Source of the DNA: Delphinapterus leucas
Taxonomy: Eukaryota; Chordata; Mammalia; Artiodactyla; Monodontidae
Assembly: GCF_002288925.2 (NCBI RefSeq)
Contig: NW_022098001.1
Span: 19,460,245-19,524,244, forward strand
DNA length: 64,000 bases
Direction: 5' to 3'
Shown piece by piece: positions 1-12,700 of this stretch. The position numbers were made by a program, and so were the translations under genes. Each line of letters opens with the position of its first letter. Within the stretch, counting starts at the first letter, position 1. The notes beneath the pieces are model-generated. The model was not told where the DNA came from and searched no databases. It saw nothing but the letters and a program-made list of their open reading frames with translations.

Positions 1-673
1 TTGAAAATGACTTGTTAAGCTACTACAACCACTTAAAATATCTCTACAATAAGTATTAAAAGGAGTTTTAAAGCTCTTAAAATTTGAGGTTTAGTTTCTA
101 TGTAGCATTATTAACATTATTCACATTACAGAATAACAGAAGATAGGTTCACCATAAGATTCCTTTAATAAGAAGATTCATTAATACATGTAAATTTGGT
201 AAAATGATTTGATTTACTAACATACATATAGATGTAGCTTATTTATAGTTCTTTGTACTTTTCTCCCTCCTTATCCTTCTCCCCTCTTTTTCTCTCTTTT
301 AAGTTTTATCTTAGGATTCTAGTAATCATAGATTTGCTTTAAAAAATCTATTTTATTGCTTCATCTGGGTATTACTATTATTCTGAACTGGAATATTATT
401 TAGAACTATTATCTATTATTTAGAACTGGAAGGATCTGTATCCTTTACTCTAGACCTTTGTTTTACAGATGAAATAATTGAATTACTAAAAGGTGGTGAA
501 CTTGCCCAATGTAACATTGCTCCAGTGAATAAGCTAGTACTATAGGTATTTGCAATTCTCTCTGTACCATAAAATTGTGATGTCACTTTGGGGGGGGTGT
601 CTGTTTGACATCATCTTAATAAAAGTTGTTAGTTTTAATATATCATCATACTTAAACTATTTTATTCTAACAG
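1..673 (+). other. NBN: NBN intron 7 (3' part)
   Basis: Intronic sequence up to the acceptor ttctaacag just before 674. It is A/T-rich. The only recognisable item is a MIR-like stretch at about 450-545, with ttttacagatga followed by an aacttgcccaa motif. Human exon 7 is not present in these bases, so it must lie to the left. Confidence 0.8.
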
Positions 674-771
674 GCAAGGTCTTAGACCTATTCCTGAAGC
701 AGAAATTGGATTGGCAGTTATTTTCATTACTACAGAGGATTACTGTGATCCTCAGGGCCAGCCCAGTACAG
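674..771 (+). CDS. NBN: NBN exon 8
   Basis: 98 bp, the same length as human c.897-994. The first base completes a codon begun in the previous exon. The frame then reads [17 protein letters not shown] and ends after STG with one base of a glycine codon. Acceptor is ctaacag, donor is gtaatt. This segment follows the tandem BRCT region and opens the disordered central part of nibrin. Confidence 0.95.
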
Positions 772-3700
772 GTAATTAAAATACTATTTTATTGATTCTT
801 TAGCAACTTTATTGTATAAATTGCTGATTGGCTGTATCTCCATTATTTTTTTAAATATTTGTTTATTTATTTGGCTGCATCGGGTCTTAGTTGCGGCACG
901 CGGGATCTTTGTTGCAGCACGCGGGCTTCTCTCTAGTTGTAACGTATGGGCTCTAGAGCGCACGGGCTTTGTTGCCCCGCAGCATGTGGGATCTTAGTTC
1001 CCCAACCAGGTATCGAACCCACGTCCCCTGCATTGGAAGGCAGATTCTTAACTACTGGACCACGAGGGAAGTCCCTGTATGTATGTATTATACTTGCCAC
1101 GGGTGACCATCTTCACCGTCTTTTAAAAGCCATATGTTTATCTGTTCATTTATTCATTCGATAAGTATTTGTGGCTGCCAAGTACTAGGCACAGTTGTAA
1201 GTACTGAAGATACAGTGGTGAATAAAGTAAACAAGATACTTGTTACTGTGAACTTTATATTCTAAAAGTCAGGATTCAGACAGTAAACAAGCAAACACAT
1301 CTGATAAGTTCTGTTAAGGCCAAGTACAAAGAGAAAGCTAAAACAAGATGATGTGATAGTGACTGGGAGTAGGCTATTTTAGATTGGTAGTCAGGGACAG
1401 TCTCACTTAAGATGTCATATTTCAGCCTCACATGTCCTGAATGATGAGAAAAGGCAGCCATGCGAGGATATGGATAGCAGAATTCCAGGTAGAAGGAACA
1501 GATCACAATCGTGTCTGTGTGGAGAATGGATTCCAGGGGTCCAAAATGGAAGTGGGGATATGAGTAGAAGCTGTTGTGGAGGTCCAGGTGAGAGAGAGCC
1601 TGGTGCCTTGGACCATGGTGGTAGTAGTAGAGATGCTGAAAAGCAAATAAATTCAGGCCAAATTTTGGAACTAGACCCAGCACATCTTGCCCGTGGAGGA
1701 TTTAGAAACAACTCCTAATCTTTTGGCATGAGTAGCTGGTTGGGTGGTGATGCCATTTACAGAGATGAGGAATACATATTATAATTATCTCAGTGTTGAC
1801 TATTACAGAAGCCAGTTTACTCAGGGCAGCTATTACCCCTTGGTTTGTTTTTTGTTTTTTGCTTTTTTGGTACACGGGCCTCTCCAGTTGTGGAGCACAG
1901 GCTCCGGACGCGCATGCTCAGCGGCCATGGCTCACGGGCCCAGCCACTCCACGGCATGTGGGATCTTCCCAGATCGGGGCACGAAACCGTGTCCCCGGCA
2001 TCGGCAGGCGGACTCAAAACCACTGCGCCACCAGGGAAGCCCTACCCCTTGGTTTTTTAAAACTCATTCCCCTACTTTTCTTGATAAGCTGATGTTGCCA
2101 TCAAGAAGATGGTTCATTTATTCTTTTCTTCTCGCTTCTTTACCTTAGATATTTTTACTTTTATTCTTCCTCGTAACTTTTCTTTGTCTAGTTATGTGTG
2201 CATCCATTTGGTATTTCTTTATACATTTATTTGCCTCCTAAGTTCTTTTTGTAGCTATTTGTCAGCAGTTATTGGACTTTGGCTAAAAGACAAGTAAGGG
2301 CAGCACTACGTAATAATACACTCCAGGGGGTATCATTTACATTGTAGCCCGCTGAATGGCACTTATAGAGTTGGACAGTGTGCCTCCTGATTAGTAATAA
2401 TAGCTGCTGTCTCTCGCGTTTGCAGAGACTGAAGTATGTGCTTTACACAAGGCATTACAATTTAATCTGCAAAACAATCCTTTTAAGATAGATGACATTG
2501 TTTGCATTTTATAGATGAGGGAACTGATGTACAGAGAGGTTAAGAAATTAGCCAGAGGTCACATAGCAAATAATTTGATTCAAACTGACTCTTGAAGTCA
2601 AAGCTTTTATGATGTTATTACACTGCTATTATGATTGATGGTGTAGGGGTTACTGGGAGCAGATGTAAAAGGATAAACAGACTAGTACTTGGATTTTATG
2701 ATTTTGTTAAGAATGTTTATTCACCTGATATCTGTACCCTTTCCCATGAGTACACTAGATATGTTTCTGTCTATACATGGGCAACCTTCAAATACAGTTT
2801 TAAGAGCTTGTGAAGTTTCCATAATAATTGTGATATGGTGAATGTTTCCTCAAAATTCAGGACTAACATTCTTAGAATTTATCCTTAGGGTCAGAAGTCA
2901 AAGACCAACTCTTCAACCTCTCTTAGAGAGAAAACTACTTTGATGTGGATACCAAAATGAGCCATATTCTCATAGAAGCTGTCCATTAGAAAGCTGCACA
3001 ACCCTTTAGAAATAGCATGTACTGTAAATACTATTTTGTTGATTGTGCATTTCTGTTCTGTTAACAGAAAAAAATAAAATGCTATGTGTAATTTCAGACT
3101 TTAACAACACAACAAAAAATATGTAAAAATAAACAATCATTGGGTCTATGTGAGTATCTCCTCTTGTCCTAGGTCCCTGTTTGGAACAACTGTCCTCTGT
3201 TCTCTTTTAGAAAACTAGTCTCAACTAGATATGTGCTTCAGAAACATTTTTTTAAAATTCAAATTCACATTCTCTGTATTCCAGGATATTCTGGGATGCC
3301 GCCAAGGCATCAGATTTTTTTGGTTTCTTCTGCTTGATTTTAACCTCCTGTTTGTCATATAAACTCCAAGAAACTAGGGAAGGACTGAACTAGAGAGGAG
3401 CCTTCTTTTATATAAATGGAGGAGGCACTCAGACTATAAATTTAAGTCATTTTTTACTCATACAAGACTTGAAATTCTTCCTCTGTAGCTTCTGCTCAAG
3501 AGGTCTGCTACCATCCCTTCCCACAGCCACTGCCCTATTTAACCCTCCATGTCTTTATTTCCTGAGGGCTGTTCTAACTGCCCTCAGTAAGGTCCTGCCT
3601 CCATATTCATCTCTAGAGTTAATACTTCACTTTGCCACTAGAATCACCTTCCCTTCTCCTAAAAACTTTTACTAGTTCTTATTATCTACAGAATAAATTC

Positions 3701-6700
3701 CTAAGCCCTTTGTCTAGACTTTCGAGCCTTCAACAGTTTAGCTGTAGCCTATCTCTTCCCATCCTCATCTTTTTTTAATATACTTCCCTACAGAATACAT
3801 ACGCCATATTTTTTTATGTGCCATACTCCTTGACCTTGCTCATCATGGTCCTTGTTCCTAGAATGCTAGCACTGCTCTTCAAAATCTGACTCCTTCCACA
3901 AATGCTCACTTCTTTCGTGAAGTTTTTCTAGGTTTTTTCCTCTCCCATAACTCTTCTCCAAGTCAGGTTAATTATTTTGGTTTTTTATACCCCAGTAACT
4001 TTTTTTTTTGCACTCCAGTTAGAACTTTTTCCTACTTTGAAGCATAGCCAGTTGTTTCCATGCCTCTTTCAGCCACTAGACTGATTATAAACTCTTACTA
4101 ATTTTGGTTTCTCTGACATCACCAAGCCCAATACTTGTTTATAGTTGGTATAAATATTTGCTTAAATGAACTAAGTTATTGGTACACAAGATTATCTTTG
4201 CTAGGGTGGAGCAACAAAATTTTATCATCCACTGTCAGAAATGTATTTATGGCCAGAAGGTCCTTAAAGATCATCTAATCTTTCTATTAAAAGGTAAGAG
4301 ACCTCAGGGCTGAGAAAAGTTAAGGTCCCATAAATAAAACAGCCAAGACAATCCTAAAATTGGGGTTTTGTGACTGCTAGACCAGCATCTTTTCTATTGT
4401 GTTATTTCATATGGAAACAAGGTCATAAGGAATTGATAAAAAATCTACATTATAATGAGTAGTATTATTTCTTGCACATATTCATAGGTAGGTCTGTGTG
4501 GGTTCCAAGTCATAGACATCAGACTTACAAACAATTTTAGAACACGGCTAGTTTTGGGGGGAACAGAGTGAATGCATGTCTTCTTTCCTCCCTTTTTCTC
4601 CTTTGTTTCCTCCTTTCCTTCCATATTCATTCATTTATCTTTCAACAAGTATTTACTGAACCTTGTTATATGCCTTTAATTACTCTAAACACTTGGAATA
4701 AAGAGGTGAGCAGAGTAGAGCAAATCCCTACCCTCCTGGTATTTTAGCAAGGAGAATATTATAAATAATCTTACTGACAGACATTAGTTATTCTGGGTCA
4801 TTAGATTCAGCTTATGAATATTTCTTTTAATGGTTATATACACATTTGTAATTATTATTTTTTGCAAACTGTGCAAGCTAAGAAGAATTTTAGGGATATG
4901 TATGTATAAGGAAATGCCAGTGAGCTAAGGTGGTCATATAAGGAGAGTGGCAGAAGTAAGTTAAATACCTGAATTTGGAATCAGTTATAAACATTTTATT
5001 AAACACATCCCATGTCAGGAGCTAACAGAGTGGTAATTTAGCTTTGATACTTAATAAATGTCAACTTAAAATTTTTTTTTCAGTTAATTTAATTCTGTTA
5101 ACTTATTTATATCCATTATATACCAAGCATTGCTCAGAGATGAGATACAGAAGTGAGCAAGACTCAGTCCCTGTTCTCAAGGAGGTTCCAAGTCTAATAA
5201 GAGAAAGTAACAAGTAAACAAGCACGGTATACAGTGATGATAACAGCTAACACTTCGTAGTCCTTGCTATGTTCCAAGCATTTTTCTAAGTGCTGTCCAT
5301 ATATTAGTCCACTTTGCCCTTAAAACAATATGTGAGGAAGAGACAGCATGTAATTATCCTCATTTCATAGATGAGGAAACTAAGGCATAGAGAGGTTAAG
5401 TAATACAGGTCACACAGCTAGTGTTAAAAAGTTAGTAAGAGTGCGTTAACAGTTAGTAGAGTGATGTAAAGGGTGGTACGGGATTCAAAATGAGGGGCAT
5501 CTAATTCAATGTGGGAGGTTCAAGAGAAGTATTCCAGAAGAGTGGCACTTGAATTAAATTGCTATTTTGGTATATAAAATGATGAAGTAATCATTATGGT
5601 TTTCTGGAGTAGCCAAAAAATTTATGTCTAAAACTGTTCATCTCTTCTTTTCAAATAGTATGTTCCTTCTAAAAATTAAATTCACATTGATTTTGATTTG
5701 TGTAGACAGTAGATATACTTTCTGTGGGGGAGAAATTTTAATTTTTGGTCTCCTGACTAAAGCATAATTTGAATTAGAATTTAAGTTGAGTTTATTTTTA
5801 TTTAAGTTGGTAATAGTTTAACCTGAAGGATTTGATGTGTCTTTAAAATGATTTATTTCAGATAAGCCCATCACAGATGCCAACAGGCTGCTGCTCATAG
5901 GCTGTTTTTTTGGCTGGAGACAACTGTGTGCTATAGTTAATTCTCTCAACATGGCACAGTCCTAACAATTCTAAGTGACCAAATGTCTATCTTGTGTCTA
6001 GCAATTGTGATTCTTTCTTTCACTTCTGTGGTTTACAGGATTGAAGACAACAACTCCAGGTCCAAGCCTTTCCCAAGTCTTACCAGCCAATGAAAACTTA
6101 ATGCCAGGTGCCCCAGTGAATACTACAACATATGTAGCTGATACACAATCAGAGCAAGGAGATAAATGGTAAAGCTTCATTGTTAACGAACTATTGTTAT
6201 TATTCTATCAATAAATTAATAGTATATTCAAGAAGTAAAGTCAATGCCTGTATCAAGTCATCTCTTGGGAGATAAAGAATTGGGAGTGTGGGATGCCAGG
6301 GAAAATAATATTTTGGGACAGGGTTTAGCAGACTTTATAAAGCACTAGAGGGACTTCCCTGGTGGCGCAGTGGTTAAGAATCTGCCTGCAAGTGCAGGGG
6401 ACATGGGTTCGATCCCTGGTCCAGGAAGATCCCACATGCCGCAGAGCAACTAAACCCGGGTGCCACAACTACTGGGCCTGCGCTCTAGAGCCTGCAAGCC
6501 ACAACTACTGAGGCCATGTGTGCCGCAACTACTGAAGCCCGCACACCTAGTGCCCATGCTCTGAAACGAGAAGCCACCGCAGTGAAAAGCCTGCACACTG
6601 CAAGAAGAGTAGCCCCCGCTCGCTGCAACTAAAGAAAGCCCATGTGCAGCAACAAAGACCCAACACAGCCAAAAATAAATAAATAAATAAAAATTAAAAT

Positions 6701-9700
6701 GAAGCACTAGAGAGTAAATATTTTTGGCTCTGTGGGTCACTGGTCTCTGTCACAGCTACTCAACTCTGCCATTGTAGGATTAAAGCAGCCTTAGACAACG
6801 TGTAAATGAATGAGTGTGGCTGTGTTCCAATAAAACTTAATTTACAAAAACAAGTGACAGGCCAGATGTGTCCTGCAAGCTGTAGTTTGCCAACTCCTGA
6901 AAATGATAACTTTTTTTTTTTAATTCCTTGCAAATGTACATGGAAGACTACAAAGAATTATACTGTTTTATTTGTGACTGGTGAAATAAGTTTGAGATCA
7001 ATTTGTTTCTATTATATGATGTTGCCTGTATGTGAACATTACACAGTTTTAGAGATACTTTATATGTGTGTACCTGGCTATCTAAATAATCAATATTTGT
7101 TCATAAAGGTAGTTTTTTTAGTGGTTCTCTACTTTTTTTAATTAATTTATTTATTTGTTTATTTTTGGCTGCACTGGGTCTTTGCTGCTGCGCGCGGGCC
7201 CCCTCCAGTTGTGGCGAGCGGGGGCTACCCTTCGCCGCGGTGCGCGGGCCTCTCACCACGGTGGCCTCTCCTGTTGAGGAGCACAGGCTCCAGGTGCACG
7301 GGCCTCAGTAGTTGTGGCACGCGGGCTCAGTAGCCGTGGCTCGCAGGCTCTAGAGCGCAAGCTCAGTAGTTGTGGCACACGGGCTCAATTGCTCCGCGGC
7401 ATGTGGGATCTTCCCGGACCAGGAATCAAACCCGTGTCCCCTGCATTGGCAGGCGGATTCCCAACCACTGAGCCACCAGGGAAGCCCAGTGTCTCTCTAT
7501 TTGAAGAGGGTTTTTTAAAATAGTTTTTTGGATTTTTTTTTTTTTTTTTGGAGAGCAAGGGTAGCTCATATGTATCCTGTGGCATTTTTCACTTAAGACA
7601 GTGTATTTTAAATACTCCATAATGAATTATTCATATTGGAAGATACTTATGATTGCACTATATTAGACCATACTTAAATTTTCACTATACCTATGTTTTG
7701 TATTGAGATCATAACTTTTAAAAGAGAAACTACAAATTTTTTTAAAACAGAACTTTTAATATAACTTTTAAAAGAGAAACTTAATTTTTTAGAAGTCAGT
7801 TGAATGACAACTTTGGGGTTTTTGGTGAAATAAGAATAGCAAAAGTAGTATATATTCAACCATACATTGTAGAACTGTGTGTTTGTGTGTGTGTGTTTAA
7901 AATATTTTTCTGATGATCTAGAGTTCTACTCTAGAGTTATGTTCTAGAGACTGCCATCTGGTTGGAATATAACCGTATCAGTTCATCAAAAGTGATCTAA
8001 ATACCTCATTATATTTGAAATTGGAATGATAGCTTATTCTTTTTATAAATTTCCAGTTTTTATTAATTTTTTTACATGGAAATAATTTTACAATTTTAAA
8101 CAAAGCAAACATCACTTCAGTATATGACCTGGTATAATTTATAATAGGATACTAGGTTGTTATTCCACGTGTGTTTGGCAGTTTTTTATAGAGCATTCCT
8201 GACAGTATGTGCTATAGGGGATGAAGAAGAGAAAGGTATCATGTCTTCAGGGAGCTTTGATGACAGAGGAGCTACTTTCTTGGGATAGTAAAATATATTC
8301 ACTAAACTACTGTCTCAAGATAACTATGTTCTAAAGCTGTATTACGTTAGTACTACTTAAAGGACTTTGTTTCTGGATAAAAATTGCTGTAAATGTGATT
8401 GTTTACCTTGCATTCCTTTCTTTTGCTGCAGTATGAATTTGAGTGAAAGGCCAAAAGAAATCAAAATCTTCGGAATGGAACAAAAGTTCAGAATACCTTC
8501 ACAAGAAACATCCACTGTGAAGGAACCCCACAAAGTAAACTCTAGTAATAATAATATAGTATCAAATACTCTTGTTAGTATGAAAATCCCAAAATATCAG
8601 CTTTCACCAACTAAATTCCCAGGTGTAAATAAAAGTGGAGATTGGGCTTCTCAGCATCAGCAAACCAACTCCATCAAAAACTACTTTCAGCCATCTACCA
8701 AAAAAAGGTATAATTTTTAATAATACTGCTCTGTGTGTCTAAAAATATTAATATTTGTCATACGATTGTAGAATGGTACTAAGTCCATGTTCTGCTTAAG
8801 TATGCTTCTGTGGAAAGCTGTGGCCCTTTGAGCTTATTCCCTCTCAGAAATGTCCAAGTCTCCTTCTTCACTAAGGTCATTAGATACATTTTCCCTCAAC
8901 TTTTTCCTTCTGTTGTTTCATTTGCTGTACTTCTCTTGAAGAAAAGATTTCCCACACCTCAGTTTTTTTGACCTACCTATTTCCCTTGGTCATGTCTCTC
9001 ATTTCCTCTAGGACCATGCTTCATCAATTATTCTTAATTTCTAGGATGTTTAATATCTTCTTCTAGGTCCTTTTCATCTGTGTTCAAAGACTCTATCTCA
9101 TTTTTAGTTTTTAAAACGTTCCCTTGACTTGATTTGTTCCTCTAGCTACTGCCCTTTATCTTTTACAATCACTGTTAAACTTCTCATAAAGAGGAGATTA
9201 TTGTTATTGTTCCCATTTCTATGTGAAATATTTCTTAACTCACAATATTTCATCTTGACATGACATCCTTGAAAGTAATCATTGACACAAGTTGCCACCT
9301 CTTGTGGCCTTTTGGTAACACTCAACTCTTGAACCTTTGTTCTCCTTCTGGTCCTTTCTTGGCTTTTGTGGTAGTGTCCTATCCTGGGGTTTTTTTTTGC
9401 CTCTCTGACTTTCTCCTTTGCTCCCTTTGAGGACTTCTTTTCGTCCTGCTATGTATATTGTACTTCAGGTTACAGATGATCAGTATATTTGGTCCTGACT
9501 TATTCTTTAAGCATCACTTCTACTTTCCCACAGAAATCTCCTGCTTTTTCCCCTAATCATAGGCCTAAAACTTTCTCCCCTGTCACTGCCTTGTATATAT
9601 ATTTTTGTTTGTAATTTACTTTGTCAAAATCCTTGACTGTTTCTCCTCTGCCTCCCCAAACCAGTAGTGCTGATTCTTTTTTTCCTTGTCTTATAAATTC

Positions 9701-12700
9701 CTTTGTTTCCATCTGTTTGTGTTGCTAGCTCTCTGGTTCAAACGCTGATCATTTAAATTATTACAAAAAACTTCTTGATTGGTTTATTTAGGACCCTGAC
9801 ATTAGATTAGTATTATTAAAATATCACTCTGACTGTTCCAGTTCAACATGAATCCAGTAAACTAGAGAGCAGAGACCCAAGTTTTTGTGGGCCTCAGTAC
9901 AGTTTAAGTGAGTCAGGTATTCAGTACTCATTGAATGAATGATACAGTATTGTATAGAATACCCTTAGTCATATATTCACATATTACTTGCAGTATATAG
10001 TTTATACTGTATTCTGGATTTAGCCACTTTGACTTACTATCTTGAATCTAGCTCTCATTAACCCATCAGGATTTAGTCCCAGGGTAATTTTTCCATGTCC
10101 ACAGGTTCCCTACATTATAAAGTGAGCTGTTGTTTTCTGACAAGTCTTTTTATTTTTTTTTTTTTTTTTTTTTTTTTACAGTACGCAGGCCTCTCACTGT
10201 TGTGGCCTCCCCCGTTGCCGAGCACAGGCTCCGGACGCGCAGGCTTAGCGGCCATGGCTCACTGGCCCAGCCGCTCCGCGGCACGTGGGATCTTCCCGGA
10301 CCGGGGCACGAACCCGTGTCCCCTGCATTGGCAGGTGGACTCTCAACCACTGTGCCACCAGGGAAGCCCCAAGCCTTTTGTATTTTATATTTTTCTACCT
10401 TTTCCTCCACACTGATTCATCAACTACTACAACTTCCAGAAAAGAAGATAGACATTTCCCTATTTTTTAAGCCATGGAATTGACCAGTCCTATCAAAACA
10501 GTAGGGTGTGTATGAATTATGTACTGTTTTCAGATGTGTTTTTTTATTTCTGGTGAGATTGTTAATCAGTAAAACCAAGAATATTGTTAATTAAATGAAG
10601 AAGGGGCTGAATACTGCCAAACTAAAAAAATTACTTAGCTGTGTTCATTTCCTGTTTTTGTTTTCTTCTCTCCTTTTTTGAACCTAAGGGAAAGGGATGA
10701 AGAAAATCAAGAAATGTCTTTATCTAAAACAGCAAGAATAGAAATGTCTTGTTCTCTTTTAGAACAAACACAGCCTACTACATCCTCAGTATGGAACAAT
10801 AAGGAGCAGCAGAATGAGCCTGTGGAAAGAAACCCAGATAACTCGTATGCAGATATAGATTTAAAATCCACTGTGAAAAATTCTGCCAATAAATCTCTCT
10901 CTACAGAAAAACTAAGATCAGAAAAAAGAAAAGAAATTGATGATTTAGCCATAGAAGATGAAGTATTGGAACAGTTATTGAAGAACACAAAACCAGAGTT
11001 AGAAATTGAAGTGAAAGTTCAAAAACAAGAGGAAGATGTCAATATTAGAAAAAGGCCAAGATTGGATATAGAAACAAATGGCCCTTGTAATGATGAAGCA
11101 ATACCAGAAAGTAACAAAATCTCTGTAAGTAACATTTTTTAATAAGAAGTATTGCAAATAGGAACTTAGAATGTTAAAAAGTACTTGAGGTATTTGTATT
11201 GACAGTATGAGCAGTCATGATGTTTATTTGGGGGAAAAAATTAGTATCTTCTACACCTAGTATTAAGTATAAGAATTTGTTGGTTGATAGGGTGAATGTT
11301 AAAAATACAATGATTCCTTGACTATATATAATAAATGAGAACAAATAAAACTTACTCATGATTTTTTTTTTTAAAGAATCAGTTTTATTTATTTATTTAT
11401 TTTTGGTTGCACTGTGTCTTCATTGCTGCACAGGAGCTTTCTCTAGTTGCAGCGAGCAGGGGCTACTCTTCGTTGTGGTTGCGGTGCGCGGGGGCTACTC
11501 TTCATTGCAGTGCGCGGGCTTCTCCGGTGACTTCTCTTGTTGCAGAGCACGGGCTCTAGGCGGGTGGACTTCAGTAGTTGTGGCATGCAGGCTCAGTAGT
11601 TGTGGCTCGTGGGCTCTAGAGCGCAGGCTTAGTAGTTGTGGTGCACGGGCTTAGTTGCTCCGTGGCATGTGAGATCTTCCTGGAGCAGGGCTCGAACCCG
11701 TGTCCCCTGCATTGGCAGACGGATCCTTAACCACTGCGCCACCAGGGAAGTCCCCATGATTGTTTTAATAGATTTCCAGTCTGTACTATTTTATTATATC
11801 AGACATTTGGCCATGATGGTAAGTATAGGAGGAGCTTTAATAGAGTAAACAGGCACAGAGAGATGAAGAAAGTTAGTAAAAACAAAGTATCTACTAAATG
11901 AATTTTTAGGATAGAACATGTATAACATCACTCGGGATTTTTAATTTTCATTTTTACCTTTAATGTTCTGTCCTCTTTTCATGAAGCTGGTATATTTGTC
12001 TTACCCACTTTGGTCTAAGAAAACTCTTTATTTTGTATTTTATGCATCATTAAGTTGCCTACTGTTGGTAGACTGGTTACCTCATTAGGTGAGAGCACAG
12101 GTGCAATGATTTGATAAGCATTTGTTGAGAACCTAGTATGTATCAAGCACTATGTAAATCGATAACTACTATTGAAAAATCAAAATATATGTCCTGTTTA
12201 GCCTTTATACTGGCATCTTCATATGAGGTAGAAAATCCTCAGTGTTTGTTATTCCTTATGAGTGAATACTTAATGCCATTTTGTGGACCAGCTGCATCAG
12301 AATCACCTATTGAGCTTTTTAAAAATAGGGATTCCCAGACCAAAGCCCCAGAGATCCTGATTCAGCACATCCAGTTTTCTTCCCAGAATAAGTTCCCTCA
12401 CTGTATTAGTTAAGAATTCCTTTTGCTGTCTTTAAAAAATTCTAAAATCAGTGGCTTAAATAAGATAGGGCCAAGATTTACATGCTGTATAATGATATCA
12501 GGGAATATAATTATTTTATTTTGCTGTACGATTCTGCAGCATAATTTCCTTTGTCCTTATTTTACTATTTTAGAATTCATGACATTCTGAATAAAAATAT
12601 GGTACAATGTAAATATGTTGTAGCAGACGTTTGGAGAGTGAATAGCAACTCAATTGTGACACACTTCTGGATATACTAAAGTTAAATCACTGTATTTTAG

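Larger units (their letters stand above)
772..6038 (+). other. NBN: NBN intron 8
   Basis: A 5.3-kb intron holding two SINEs (846-1074 and 1847-2042), L2 remnants (about 1134-1790 antisense, 3480-4175 sense, 4630-5230) and MIRs (about 2370-2620 and 5230-5440). Positions 2620-3470 and 5440-6038 show no recognisable element or open frame of note. Confidence 0.75.
6169..8431 (+). other. NBN: NBN intron 9
   Basis: Contains two full-length SINEs in opposite orientations (6351-6701 sense, 7137-7486 antisense) and a short TG run at about 7878-7898. The remaining A/T-rich sequence at 7500-8420 has no element I can name. Confidence 0.75.
8708..10688 (+). other. NBN: NBN intron 10
   Basis: Mostly a sense LINE-2 remnant (about 8820-9950) plus one antisense SINE (10152-10369). 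Nothing else is recognisable. Acceptor before exon 11 is gaacctaag. Confidence 0.75.

Noticed and set aside
8433..8720. Start of an independent 117-codon gene at the ATG in NBN exon 10
   Set aside because: The ATG is internal to NBN exon 10 and the frame runs through the exon donor into the intron. The protein sequence is nibrin.
10095..10483. Proline/arginine-rich small proteins of 60-130 codons, seen repeatedly (e.g. 1817-2060, 10095-10483, 30252-30587, 31603-31876, 35434-35881, 42438-42744)
   Set aside because: All coincide with CHR-type SINEs and share the same translated motif in each frame; they are shadows of a repeated non-coding element.
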